Source of the DNA: Actinospica robiniae DSM 44927
Lineage (GTDB): Bacteria > Actinomycetota > Actinomycetes > Streptomycetales > Catenulisporaceae
DNA: 64,000 bases
Reading direction: 5' to 3'
Assembly (NCBI RefSeq): GCF_000504285.1
Contig: NZ_KI632511.1
Coordinates: forward strand, 5,019,372-5,083,371
The notes under the pieces are model-generated. The model saw only the letters and a list, made by a program, of their open reading frames with translations, was not told where the DNA came from and ran no database searches. Both the position numbers and the translations under genes were made by a program. Shown in pieces: positions 46,145-54,766 of this stretch. Position 1 is the first letter of the stretch. Each line of letters starts with the position of its first letter.

Positions 46145-46728
46145 TCCGCCTCCCGCCGGGGTGCGGGCACGCGCAGCATCAAGGTGGCTCGTTTCTCCGG
46201 TAGCTCCAGGCTGGCCGCCGCGGTGAACCCGGCGGCGGTGAACGCGCGGATCGAGGCGAGGTTGCGCTCGTCCGGCTCGGCGACGATGCGGCGCGGGGAG
46301 CGCGACTGCACGGCGTCCGCGAGCACCCGCAGCATCAGGCTGCCGAGGCCCAGGCCGCGGCAGTCGCCCTCACCGATCAGCAGGTGCACGCCGAGGTCGT
46401 CCGGCCGGGCCGGGTAGTGCTCGGAGAGCGGGTCCTCGGCGGCGCGGTAGAGCTCCCAGTAGCCGATCGGGCGGCCGGACAGCCGCGCCAGCATCGGCTC
46501 GGTGTGCGGGAGCCCGATCTGCCGGCGCACGTACTCCTCGGTGCGCTCGGGCGGCCCGGCCAGCTCCCAGTAGCGGTCCACCTCCGGGTCGTTCATCCAC
46601 CGGTGGATCATCGGCAGGTCCCGCTCCGGCTTGACCGGGCTCAGGGTGAACCGGCCGGCCGGGGTGGACAGGTCGTACCACTGGACCGTCGGCGGGGGTG
46701 TCGCGGGCGGGGTGGAGGCGGAGGTCAT
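46141..46728 (-). CDS. rhbD: GNAT acetyltransferase (RhbD/IucB-like)
   Basis: The 195-residue protein acetylates the hydroxylamine nitrogen with acetyl-CoA to make the hydroxamate. Family features are LPMIHRWMNDPEVDRYWELAGP, GYWELYRAAEDPL and the CoA-binding loop GEGDCRGLGLGSLML. ATG 46728 overlaps the stop of the upstream synthetase gene (ATGA), and the stop overlaps the TTG of the monooxygenase, so translation is tightly coupled. The open frame runs on to 47268 but that part is antisense-like and not coding. IucB-type proteins are often longer; this is the single-domain form. Confidence 0.9.
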   Translation of the reverse strand: MTSASTPPATPPPTVQWYDLSTPAGRFTLSPVKPERDLPMIHRWMNDPEVDRYWELAGPPERTEEYVRRQIGLPHTEPMLARLSGRPIGYWELYRAAEDPLSEHYPARPDDLGVHLLIGEGDCRGLGLGSLMLRVLADAVQSRSPRRIVAEPDERNLASIRAFTAAGFTAAASLELPEKRATLMLRVPAPRREAD

Positions 46729-48464
46729 GCGGCCACCCCGCCGGCGCAGGGGTTGGGGATCTCCACGTACACCGACTGGGTGGCCAGCTCGCCGACGAGC
46801 TCGTCCAGGCCGGCCGCGCGGGTGAGCAGGTTGCCCTTGCAGCGCAGGGTCGCGGCCGAGGTGATCAGGTCGGTCGGGCGGTGGCCGCGCAGCACGGCGA
46901 GCTGCTCGCGGGCGAGGCCGAACAGGTCGCGTTCGGCCGCCAGCCCGGCGCAGCCGAGGGCGCCGACCAGGCCGATCAGGTTGTTGATGCCGACGTAGTA
47001 GATCAGCCGCTCGGTGACCACGTCGTCGGCCACGACGGTGGAGCTGGCCCGGCCGAGCTCGGGCTCGCCGGCCAGCTGCGCCAGTTCGGCGATGCGCGAG
47101 GCGCGGTAGTAGAACCCTTGGTTGTCCCGGTACCAGCCGGCGCCGGGGAAGCCGTGCTCGTCCAGCTGGATCAGCGTGTTCTGCTGGTGGCCCTCGAGGG
47201 TGACGCCGAGTTCGGCGTCCAGCCACAGCATCGGCAGGATCAGCCGTTTGACATAGCGGACGAACCACTCCTCGGCCACCGCGCGCACCGGCCGGTCGGA
47301 GCCGGCGGCCAGCGCGCGCAGGTGCGCGGCCAGCTCGTGCGCGGAGCCGTCCGGGGCGATCTCGCCGCGGCCTAGGTCGGTCAGCGCGGCGACGCAGTAC
47401 ACATAGTCGGTCGGCCGGAAAGGCGAGTGGCGGAAGGAGACGTCGAGGCCGCAGATCCCGTCCACGGCCAGGTACGCGGCGTCGGTGAGCATCCGGAAGT
47501 CGGGGTGCGCGGCGAGCAGCCGGCTGCCGGCCGAGCCGGCGAACAGGCGGTGCGCCTCGACCCCGCGCACGAGCTCCTTGCGCAGGTTCTCCCGCTTGGA
47601 GTTGGTGATGTTCAGGCCCAGCGAGAGCTTGAGCATCACCGGCGCGTCCGGGCGGTAGACCGTGCGCAGCGAGGAGGTGGGGAACCAGCGGGCGCCGGAG
47701 CGGCCGCGGTGGCGCAGCCGGCCGTCGGCGAGCAGGTCGCGCACGGCCGGACGGCGCATCAGATCGGCGGCCTGCCAGGGGTGCGCGGGCACGAGCACGC
47801 CGTCGTCCGGCAGGGTGCCGCTCAGGAACGCGGACAGGTCCGGCGCGGTCGGGCCGAGCTCGCTCTCCTGCGCGATCAGCTCCCGGTCCACGCTGAACCA
47901 GTCGAGCTGGAAGGCGCCGCGCAGCTCGGGGCAGTAGGACGGCTCGGTCAGCCCGTCCCGGCTCTTGGGCGTGGGGTGCAGCGGGTGGCCGGCCAGCAGC
48001 GCCTGCTCGGCGGCCAGGAACGGGGTGGTCGGGGCGGCGCCGGGGGCCGCTTCGGCCGGGCCGGGGCGGGCGGCCCGCTCGATCAGGTGCGCCGCGATCC
48101 GCTCGGCCGACTCGTCGGCCCGCTCAGCCAGCTGCTCGGCCGCGGCCGCGTGCACCGGGCCCGCCTCGGCCAGGTGCCGGGCCAGCTCGCCCGGGCCGAG
48201 TTCGCCGTCCCCGGTCCGGGCCGGGCCGAAGCGGTGCCAGCCGGCCGCGGACCAGTAGCGCACCGGGACGCTCACCCTGACCCGGCCGAAGGTGAGCACC
48301 AGCTCGTCGCCGGCCGGGCGGCGCACCCGCTTCTCCCGGATCCAGCAGCGCAGCAGCGTCTCGACGGCCAGCCGGGCGGCCGCCGCGGTCAGCTCCGCGT
48401 CGCCCGGCCGGCTCGGCGGGGCGGAGGGGTCTGGCACGGTCTGCGGCTGCGCCACTGGGCTCAC
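46725..48464 (-). CDS. rhbC: NRPS-independent siderophore synthetase (IucA/IucC family), first of two
   Basis: The 579-residue enzyme belongs to the same superfamily as the last gene. It has HPLHPTPKSRDGL, the segment VPAHPWQAADLM, SLRTVYRPDAPVMLKLSLGLNITNSKRENLRKEL and LDEHGFPGAGWYRDNQGFYYR. By position it corresponds to RhbC, and would make the first citrate-amine bond. Which of the two enzymes is type A cannot be settled by eye. GTG 48464 lies behind GAGGAAAGCCC. The stop overlaps the acetyltransferase start by four bases, so it lies in one translational unit with its downstream genes. There is a 54-base gap to the decarboxylase. Confidence 0.92.
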   Translation of the reverse strand: MSPVAQPQTVPDPSAPPSRPGDAELTAAAARLAVETLLRCWIREKRVRRPAGDELVLTFGRVRVSVPVRYWSAAGWHRFGPARTGDGELGPGELARHLAEAGPVHAAAAEQLAERADESAERIAAHLIERAARPGPAEAAPGAAPTTPFLAAEQALLAGHPLHPTPKSRDGLTEPSYCPELRGAFQLDWFSVDRELIAQESELGPTAPDLSAFLSGTLPDDGVLVPAHPWQAADLMRRPAVRDLLADGRLRHRGRSGARWFPTSSLRTVYRPDAPVMLKLSLGLNITNSKRENLRKELVRGVEAHRLFAGSAGSRLLAAHPDFRMLTDAAYLAVDGICGLDVSFRHSPFRPTDYVYCVAALTDLGRGEIAPDGSAHELAAHLRALAAGSDRPVRAVAEEWFVRYVKRLILPMLWLDAELGVTLEGHQQNTLIQLDEHGFPGAGWYRDNQGFYYRASRIAELAQLAGEPELGRASSTVVADDVVTERLIYYVGINNLIGLVGALGCAGLAAERDLFGLAREQLAVLRGHRPTDLITSAATLRCKGNLLTRAAGLDELVGELATQSVYVEIPNPCAGGVAA

Positions 48465-48518
48465 GGGCTTTCCTCGGGCGGGAAGGGGTGACGGGGACGG
48501 GAGCGGCGGTGTGCGGTG

Positions 48519-50120
48519 TCAGGTCCCGGGGTGGTCGCGGTCCGCGGCGCTCTGCGCGATCAGGTCGAGCAGGGCGTCGAGTTCGGCCGAGGTGGTCTGC
48601 GGGCGCAGCAGGGTCAGTTTGAGCCGCAGCGAGCCCGGGCCGGCCGCGGGCTCGGGCAGCCGGGTGCGGCCGATCACGGCCTTGCCGGCGGCGAGCAGGT
48701 CGCGGCGCACCGCGGCGTTGACCCGGTCGGGGTCGCCGCGCCGGGCCCGGTAGCGGAAGAGCACCGTGGTCAGCGCGGGCGGCAGGGCGAGCTCGAACCG
48801 GGGGTCGGCTTCGAAGTGGGCTGCGACGTAGGCGGCCTGGCCGAAGCAGCTCTCGATCATCCGGGTGTAGCCGGACCGGCCGTGGTGCCGGCAGGCGGCC
48901 AGGATCTTGACCGCGTCGGCCCGGCGGGTGGTGCGCAGCGAGCGGCCGAGCAGGTTCGGGTAGCCCTCCGCCTCGTCGTCGAGATCGCTGAGGTAGGCGA
49001 CCCGGCGGGCCAGCGGGCCGAGCGCCGTCGGGTCGCGGGTGAGCAGCAGGCCGGCCGGGATGGTCTGCCAGCCGAGCTTGTGCAGGTCCACGCTGGCGCT
49101 GTCGGCGAGTTCGAGCCCGGCGAGCATGCTGCGCCGCACGTCCGAGAGCAGCAGCCCGCCGCCGTACGCCGCGTCCACGTGGAACCAGGCGCCGTGGGCG
49201 CGCGCGGTCTTCGCGCAGGCCGCCAGCGGGTCGATGGCGCCCGCGTCGGTGGTGCCCGCGGTGGCCACCACGGCCGCGATCCGCTCTCCGCGGGCCGTGA
49301 CCTCGGCCGCGATCCGGGCGAGCGCGCGCGGGTCGAGCCGGTGGTCGGGTAGCACCGGGACCGGGATGACGGCGCGTTCGCCGAGGCCGAGCTGCGCGGC
49401 GGCGCGGGCCAGGGAGAAGTGGCCGAGGGCGGAGGCGAGGATGCGCAGCCGGCCGCACGCGGTCGGGGGCAGGCCGTCGGCGGCCGGCTCGACGCCGAAG
49501 CCGCGGCGCACCGCCTCGTCCCGGGCGAGCAGCAGCGCGAGGTGGTTGGACTCGGTGCCGCCGGTGGTGATCGAGCCGGCGCCGGCCGCCCCGAAGGCCA
49601 GGGTGCTGAACGCGGCGACGACCTCGTCCTCCATCGCGCTGGGCGCGGCGCTCTGGTCCCACGAGTCCTGCGACGGGCCCAGCACGCCGACCAGCGTGTC
49701 CGCGGCCATCGCCACCGGGTCCGGCGGGCAGTGCAGGTGCGCGACGGTGCGCGGATGCGCCGAACGGACCGTCTGTTCGGGCAGGAAGCCGGCCAGCGCG
49801 TCGAGCGAGGCCGGACCGAGGCCGAGCTCGGGCAGCACCGGGGTGAACTCCCGGTTCACCCGCTCGGCCAGCGCGGCCGGACCGCCGGGCGGCAGCGGGC
49901 GGACCGGGGCGGGCACGAGCGCGCCGAGCATCTGCAGCAGGGCCGAGCCGTCCTGGTGCGGCGCGCCCTCGTCCCCGGCCGGGGCGGGCAGCAGTTCGGC
50001 GACGGTGGGAGCCTCGGCGGCGGCGTCCGCGGGCGCCACCGCGCCCGCGTAGGCGGCGGCGGTGGCCAGGACTGACGCCTCGTCGGGCGCGCCCGACTCC
50101 GGCTGCGCGGCCCAGTTCAT
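48519..50120 (-). CDS. rhbB: PLP-dependent L-2,4-diaminobutyrate decarboxylase
   Basis: The 533-residue enzyme is a group II decarboxylase. PLP is bound by K348 in SVDLHKLGWQTIPAG; HVDAAYGGG and the substrate-end motif TTGGTESNHLALL are also present. In this operon it would convert diaminobutyrate into 1,3-diaminopropane. The relatives include glutamate, aromatic amino-acid and lysine decarboxylases, so substrate choice rests on the adjacent aminotransferase. ATG 50120 overlaps the aminotransferase stop (ATGA). The first 50 residues are Ala/Pro-rich and variable. Confidence 0.92.
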   Translation of the reverse strand: MNWAAQPESGAPDEASVLATAAAYAGAVAPADAAAEAPTVAELLPAPAGDEGAPHQDGSALLQMLGALVPAPVRPLPPGGPAALAERVNREFTPVLPELGLGPASLDALAGFLPEQTVRSAHPRTVAHLHCPPDPVAMAADTLVGVLGPSQDSWDQSAAPSAMEDEVVAAFSTLAFGAAGAGSITTGGTESNHLALLLARDEAVRRGFGVEPAADGLPPTACGRLRILASALGHFSLARAAAQLGLGERAVIPVPVLPDHRLDPRALARIAAEVTARGERIAAVVATAGTTDAGAIDPLAACAKTARAHGAWFHVDAAYGGGLLLSDVRRSMLAGLELADSASVDLHKLGWQTIPAGLLLTRDPTALGPLARRVAYLSDLDDEAEGYPNLLGRSLRTTRRADAVKILAACRHHGRSGYTRMIESCFGQAAYVAAHFEADPRFELALPPALTTVLFRYRARRGDPDRVNAAVRRDLLAAGKAVIGRTRLPEPAAGPGSLRLKLTLLRPQTTSAELDALLDLIAQSAADRDHPGT

Positions 50121-51475
50121 GGCCGCCAGGCGGCGCTCGCCGCCGTGATGGAGTCGAGCACCAGGTCACGCACCTGTTCGGCCTCCAGTTCCGTCATGAT
50201 CAAAGGGGGTAATAGCCGCAGCACCGCGCCGTGCCGGCCGCCGAGCTCGAGGATCAGTCCGCGCTCGAGCGCCTCCGCGCGCACCCGGCGGGCCAGCCCG
50301 GGCGCGGCCGGCCGGGCGCCGAGGGCGTCCGGGGCGGCGTCCTGGTCCACCAGGTCCAGCCCGATCATCAGGCCCCTGCCGCGCACGTCGCCGATCGCGG
50401 GCAGGTCCGCGGCCGCGGCGGCGAAGTCCTCGCGCAGCCGGTCGCCGAGCTTGCGGGCGTGCTCGGTGAGGCTGTGCTCGACGATGAAGCGCATGGTCGC
50501 GGTGCCGGCCGCCATGGCCAGCTGATGGCCGCGGAAGGTGCCGGTGTGCGCGCCCTCGTCCCAGACGTCGTACTCGGAGCGGTAGACGAGCACCGCCAGC
50601 GGCAGGCCGCCGCCGATCGCCTTGGACAGCACCATCATGTCCGGCACCACCTCGGCGTGGTCCACGCCCCACAGCTCGCCGGTGCGGCCGAGGCCGGTCT
50701 GCACCTCGTCCGCGATCAGCGGGACCCGGTGCTCGGCGGCGAGCGTGCGCAGCGCCCTCAGCCAGCCGTCCGGGGCCGGGATCACCCCGCCCTCGCCCTG
50801 CACCGGCTCGACGATCATGGCGGCCGGCGGGGTCATCCCGCTGCCGGGGTCGTCGAACAGCCGGCGGGCGTGCTCGACCGCGATCCGCTCGCCGGCGATC
50901 CCGCCGACGCCGTACGGGCAGCGGTAGTCCTGCGGGAACGGCAGCCGGGTCACGCCCGCGTCCGGCACCCCGGCCACGTTGCGGGCGGCGACGGTGCCGG
51001 TGGCGGCCAGAGCGGCCGCGGTCATGCCGTGGTAGGCGCCGGCGAAGGCGACCAGGCCGGAGCGGCCGGTGGCGGCCCGGGCCAGCTTGATCGCGGCCTC
51101 CACCCCGTCCGAGCCGGTCGGGCCGCAGAAGTGCAGCTTCGCGTCCTGGGCCAGGCCCGGCGGGAGCAGGCTGAGCAGGGTCTCGGTGAAGGCGTCCTTG
51201 ACCGGCGTGGCCAGGTCGAGCACGTGCAGCGGGGCGCCGTCGTCGAGGACCCGGCGGATCGCCTGCACCGCCGCCGGGTGGTTGTGGCCGAGCGCGAGCG
51301 AGCCGGCGCCGGAGAGGCAGTCGAGGTAGCGGCGCCCGTCGGCGCCGTACACCGTCATGCCCTCGGCCCGGACCGGCACCACCGGCAGATGCCGAGCGTA
51401 GCTGCGGGCCGCCGACTCCCTGGCCCGCTGTCTGGCCAGCACTTGGTCGGGATCGCAAAGCTCTTCGACGCTCAA
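50117..51475 (-). CDS. rhbA: Diaminobutyrate-2-oxoglutarate aminotransferase
   Basis: The 452-residue class III aminotransferase makes L-2,4-diaminobutyrate from aspartate semialdehyde and glutamate. PLP is bound by K285 in MMVLSKAIGGGLPLAV; the family signature IADEVQTGLGRTG lies just before it. Ectoine synthesis (EctB) uses the same reaction, but no ectA or ectC is nearby and a decarboxylase follows, so the siderophore role is preferred. The start is TTG 51475 with GAGGGCAGG just upstream; no ATG or GTG precedes the conserved SARSYARHLPVVPVRAEG. It is the first gene of the operon, 38 bases after an iron box. Confidence 0.92.
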   Translation of the reverse strand: MSVEELCDPDQVLARQRARESAARSYARHLPVVPVRAEGMTVYGADGRRYLDCLSGAGSLALGHNHPAAVQAIRRVLDDGAPLHVLDLATPVKDAFTETLLSLLPPGLAQDAKLHFCGPTGSDGVEAAIKLARAATGRSGLVAFAGAYHGMTAAALAATGTVAARNVAGVPDAGVTRLPFPQDYRCPYGVGGIAGERIAVEHARRLFDDPGSGMTPPAAMIVEPVQGEGGVIPAPDGWLRALRTLAAEHRVPLIADEVQTGLGRTGELWGVDHAEVVPDMMVLSKAIGGGLPLAVLVYRSEYDVWDEGAHTGTFRGHQLAMAAGTATMRFIVEHSLTEHARKLGDRLREDFAAAAADLPAIGDVRGRGLMIGLDLVDQDAAPDALGARPAAPGLARRVRAEALERGLILELGGRHGAVLRLLPPLIMTELEAEQVRDLVLDSITAASAAWRP

Positions 51476-51512
51476 GGCCTGCCCTCACTGACGCATCATC
51501 AGAAGATCGTTG

Positions 51513-51531
51513 TGAGGCTAGCCTTACCCAG
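51513..51531 (-). promoter_or_regulatory. Iron box (DmdR/IdeR site) before the siderophore operon
   Basis: TGAGGCTAGCCTTACCCAG matches 14 of 19 positions of the actinobacterial IdeR/DmdR consensus (TTAGGTTAGSCTAACCTAA), with the core CTAGCCT intact. It lies 38 bases before the first start codon. This predicts repression when iron is plentiful. Confidence 0.8.
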
Positions 51532-51599
51532 TGGCGGTGACCGAGTCAAACCCGCGTCACTACGGCGAGTGACAAATAACAAGAGCACCACTGAATGGA

Positions 51600-51630
51600 C
51601 CGGCCCGCGATCATGGCGATCGCGGGCCGG
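51600..51630 (-). terminator. Terminator hairpin after hflX
   Basis: CCGGCCCGCGATC (51600-51612) pairs perfectly with GATCGCGGGCCGG (51618-51630) around ATGGC, 22 bases past the hflX stop. It separates hflX from the iron-regulated promoter. No T-tract follows. Confidence 0.8.
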
Positions 51631-51652
51631 GTGGAGCGGGAATGCCGATGCC

Positions 51653-53083
51653 CTAGTTGAGGAACTCGCCCATCGCGGCGTGCAGCTGGGCGTCCACCCG
51701 GGCCAGCACCCGGGTGCCGGTCTCCAGGTGCGTCTCGCTCAGCAGCTCGCCGTGCTCGTGGATCCGGGAGAGCAGGTCGCCGCGGCCGTACGGGATCACC
51801 GCGTCCACCTCGAACTCGGGGCGGGGCAGGTCTGCCTCGATCGCGGCCAGCAGCCCCTCGATGCCCTCGCCGGTGCGGGCCGAGACCAGCACCGAGTGCG
51901 GCTCGCGCCGGCGCAGCCGGGCCACCGTGTCCGGGTCGGCCGCGTCGGCCTTGTTGAACACCACGATCTCCGGCACGTCGGCCGCGCCGATCTCCTGCAG
52001 CACCTCGCGCACGGCGGCGAGCTGGCCCTCGGGGTCGGGGTCGGAGATGTCCACCACGTGCAGGATCAGGTCCGCCTCGATGACCTCCTCGAGGGTCGAG
52101 CGGAACGCCTCCACCAGCAGGTGCGGCAGGTGCCGGACGAACCCGACGGTGTCCGCGACGGTGTAGCCGCGCCCGCCGGCCGTCTCGGTCCGGCGCACGG
52201 TCGGGTCGAGGGTGGCGAACAGGGCGTCCTCCACCAGCACGCCCGCCCCGGTGATCCGGTTGAGCAGCGAGGACTTGCCGGCGTTGGTGTAGCCGGCGAT
52301 GGCGACCGAGGGCACCGCGTTGCGCCGGCGCTCGTGCCGCTTCGCGTCACGGCCCTTGCCCAGGTCCGCGATCTCCCGGCGCATCTTGGCCATCTTCTCG
52401 CGGATCCGGCGGCGGTCCAGCTCGATCTTCGTCTCACCGGGACCGCGGGTGGCGATGCCGCCGCCCCCGGCCGTGCCGCCGCCGCCCATCTGGCGGGAGA
52501 GCGACTGGCCCCAGCCGCGCAGCCTCGGCAGCATGTACTGCATCTGGGCCAGCGCGACCTGCGCCTTGCCCTCCTTGGACTTGGCGTGCTGGGCGAAGAT
52601 GTCGAGGATCAGCGCGGTCCGGTCGACCACCTTGACCTTGACCACGTCCTCGAGGTGGATCAGCTGGGCCGGGGTGAGCTCTCCGTCGCAGATCACGGTG
52701 TCCGCACCGGTCTCGGCGACGATGTCGCGCAGCTCTTTGGCCTTGCCCGAGCCGATGTAGGTGGCCGGGTCGGGCAGGTCGCGGCGCTGGGTGACGCCCT
52801 CGAGCACCTCCGAGCCCGCGGTCTCGGCCAGCGCGGCCAGCTCGCGCAGCGACGCGTCCGCGTCGGCGGCGGTGCCGGAGGTCCACACGCCGACCAGCAC
52901 CACGCGCTCGAGGCGCAGTTGCCGGTACTCGACCTCGGTGACGTCCTGAAGTTCGGTGGACAGGCCCGCGACACGCCGCAGGGATTGCCGATCGGCAAGG
53001 TCGAACTGCTCGCCGTCGTAGTCGTTCCCCGCAGCGTTCCGGATCTGGTACTCGGAATCGACTTCGTAACGGGAGTTGGTCAT
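51653..53083 (-). CDS. hflX: GTPase HflX
   Basis: The 476-residue GTPase binds and splits stalled or stressed ribosomes. An N-terminal HflX domain (DPATYIGSGKAKELRDIV) is followed by a helical segment with a glycine-rich patch (GGGGTAGGGGIATRGPGETKIELDRRRI). The G domain has G1 GYTNAGKSSL at 264-273, G3 DTVGFVRHLP, G4 FNKADAAD and G5 SARTGEG. ATG 53083 is used. Its position next to the siderophore operon and dinG is that expected for hflX in streptomycetes. A terminator follows. Confidence 0.96.
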   Translation of the reverse strand: MTNSRYEVDSEYQIRNAAGNDYDGEQFDLADRQSLRRVAGLSTELQDVTEVEYRQLRLERVVLVGVWTSGTAADADASLRELAALAETAGSEVLEGVTQRRDLPDPATYIGSGKAKELRDIVAETGADTVICDGELTPAQLIHLEDVVKVKVVDRTALILDIFAQHAKSKEGKAQVALAQMQYMLPRLRGWGQSLSRQMGGGGTAGGGGIATRGPGETKIELDRRRIREKMAKMRREIADLGKGRDAKRHERRRNAVPSVAIAGYTNAGKSSLLNRITGAGVLVEDALFATLDPTVRRTETAGGRGYTVADTVGFVRHLPHLLVEAFRSTLEEVIEADLILHVVDISDPDPEGQLAAVREVLQEIGAADVPEIVVFNKADAADPDTVARLRRREPHSVLVSARTGEGIEGLLAAIEADLPRPEFEVDAVIPYGRGDLLSRIHEHGELLSETHLETGTRVLARVDAQLHAAMGEFLN

Positions 53084-53209
53084 CTGTGCCTTTCAGCTTC
53101 GGTGTCTGTGTGCCGCGGCCGTCACCGAAGTGATCGGACGGTTCCGCGTCCCTGCGATGGTGACACGCCCGAGACGGGCGCGGCACGTCGTTTTCCGGCG
53201 CGCACGCGA

Positions 53210-53248
53210 CACGGCCTCGCCCCGCGAGCTGCGCGGGACGAGGCCGTG
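53210..53248 (-). terminator. Terminator hairpin after clgR
   Basis: CACGGCCTCG (53210-53219) pairs with CGAGGCCGTG (53239-53248), and the loop holds a further CCGCG/CGCGG stem, giving a long rod. It lies just beyond the clgR stop and before hflX. Confidence 0.7.
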
Positions 53249-53270
53249 GTCGGATCTGTGGGGCTGACGT

Positions 53271-53816
53271 TCAGCGCAGTGCCAGCTGGGGGACCTGGCC
53301 GCCGCCCACCGGCAGGCCGCCGGCGGTCAGACCGCCCGGTAGCACGACAGGGTAGGCGAGCAGGTTCGGTGTGCCGGTCATGGCGCCGACACCCGCGGCC
53401 GCGGGCACCCGGCGGGTGACCGGACGGGCCGCCGGACGCGTCCCGGGGCGCACGGCCCCGCGCGGCACCGGCTTGGCCAGCGGCATGCTCTTGACGGCAC
53501 CGGAACCGGCCGCGGCACCCACTCGCGCGGTGGGCACCGGCGCGGCCACGCCGATGCGCTCGGATTCGAGCTGGGCTGCCAGCTCCGCCGCGGCGAGTTC
53601 GATGGAGACCTCGCGCAGCACTTCGGAAAGGCGGGCCTGCAGGGCGTCGCAGATCGCCGCGAGCAGCTCCGAGGACGGCTCCTTCTGGCCGCGCTCGATC
53701 TCGGAGAGGTACCCGGGCGAGATTCTCGCCGCGGCGGCCAGCTGCCGCAGGGTACGGCCTTCGTCCTGGCGCTTGCGCCGCAGCACATCGCCGAGCAGGC
53801 GACGGATCAGGATCAT
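53271..53816 (-). CDS. clgR: Xre-family regulator ClgR
   Basis: The 181-residue protein has a helix-turn-helix at about 8-68 (GRTLRQLAAAARISPGYLSEIERGQKEPSSELLAAICDAL...LSEVLREV), very close to ClgR, the activator of clp protease genes in actinobacteria. The remaining 110 residues are Ala/Pro/Arg-rich and variable. ClgR in Corynebacterium and Streptomyces is itself degraded through its C-terminus; here the protein ends in PQLALR rather than Ala-Ala. The gene is in the usual company (cinA, pgsA, ftsK). ATG 53816 has GGAGGGAGC upstream. Confidence 0.88.
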   Translation of the reverse strand: MILIRRLLGDVLRRKRQDEGRTLRQLAAAARISPGYLSEIERGQKEPSSELLAAICDALQARLSEVLREVSIELAAAELAAQLESERIGVAAPVPTARVGAAAGSGAVKSMPLAKPVPRGAVRPGTRPAARPVTRRVPAAAGVGAMTGTPNLLAYPVVLPGGLTAGGLPVGGGQVPQLALR

Positions 53817-54223
53817 GGCGTCGCTCCCTCCCTCTCGTGAACTCGTCGTCGGTCATTCGGCGGTTGCCCGTTCCTCGCGCGCTCTCGCACGCGGTGATCG
53901 GACCACCGGCGTCACGCGGAGCGGCTTTCGGCCACCGTACCCGCTCCAGGTCCGGTATTCACCGGCCGGAGGAAAATTTCTTTCGTCCTCCGCCGCCGCC
54001 CTGCTCCTCCGGGGTGGACACCGACGAGGTGTCCGCCCTCGTGGGCGCCGTGCCGATCCCGTCGTCCCGCACGCTCCGCCCACATCCTGCAACGGCCCGG
54101 ACCCCGGGATGATTCCCTCGGGCACCGGTGGCCTCGCCGGCGGGCGCGCCGGTCTGCTTACTCTAAGACGTGCCACGGACGCTACCGGTTCATGCGCGAG
54201 CCGGGAAATCTTTTGTCTAGGCG
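53817..54223. other. Intergenic region upstream of clgR
   Basis: These 407 bases between cinA and clgR contain an A/T-richer stretch (GAAAATTTCTTTC, about 53971-53983) that is the likeliest place for the clgR promoter. I looked for a ClgR operator and did not find a convincing one. No gene is supported here. Confidence 0.5.
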
Positions 54224-54766
54224 TTACCCTGCGGCCCACGATGTGAGATGCGCCACCGCATGCGCAAGCGCCAGCCGGGTCGTCTCCCGTTGGATCGCGG
54301 CCCGATCGCCCGCCAGCCGGGCCGGCACCACCAGCACCTGGTCCGGGTCCGGGCCGACCACCGCTACGAAGACGGTGCCCACGGGCTTGCCGTCCTGCTC
54401 GTCCGGACCGGCCACACCGGTCGTGGCGACGCCCACGTCCGCACCGCACACCCGGCGCACGCCCGCGGCCATCTGCCGGGCCACCTCCGGGTCGACCGCG
54501 CCGGCCCGGCTCAGCAGGCCGGCGTCCACGCCGAGCACGCTCGCCTTCAGGTCGGTGGCATAGGCGGTGACCGAACCGCGCAGCACGGCCGAGGCACCCG
54601 GGACGGCGGTGAGCGCGGCGGCCACCCGGCCGCCGGTGAGCGACTCGGCCACGGCCACCGTCAGCCGGGCCCGGCGGGCCGCGGCCAGCAGCTGGAAGGC
54701 CGGATCCTCCCGGCTCCCCGGCTCCGGCTCCGTCTGCTCGGGCTCCCGGCCCGGCTGCCCGGTCAC
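54224..54766 (-). CDS. cinA: CinA C-terminal domain protein (nicotinamide-nucleotide amidase)
   Basis: The 180-residue protein is the stand-alone CinA C-terminal (PncC) domain, which deamidates nicotinamide mononucleotide in NAD recycling. VAVAESLTGGRVAAALTAVPGAS contains the catalytic Ser, and GVATTGVAGPDEQDGKPVGTVFVA is the second conserved block. The first 30 residues are acidic and variable. The GTG start at 54766 overlaps the pgsA stop (GTGA). An open frame to 55222 covers pgsA DNA in another frame and is rejected. Confidence 0.92.
   Translation of the reverse strand: MTGQPGREPEQTEPEPGSREDPAFQLLAAARRARLTVAVAESLTGGRVAAALTAVPGASAVLRGSVTAYATDLKASVLGVDAGLLSRAGAVDPEVARQMAAGVRRVCGADVGVATTGVAGPDEQDGKPVGTVFVAVVGPDPDQVLVVPARLAGDRAAIQRETTRLALAHAVAHLTSWAAG

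Noticed and set aside
50117-51475. Ectoine biosynthesis (EctB) for the aminotransferase
   Set aside because: No ectA, ectC or ectD nearby; the coupled decarboxylase and hydroxamate genes point to diaminopropane.
50231-53419. 1062-codon open frame antisense to rhbA and hflX
   Set aside because: It spans two genuine genes, a terminator and an iron box, and its protein is low-complexity.
53817-54223. ClgR self-operator
   Set aside because: Several GCG-rich inverted patterns are present but none fits the known ClgR site well enough.
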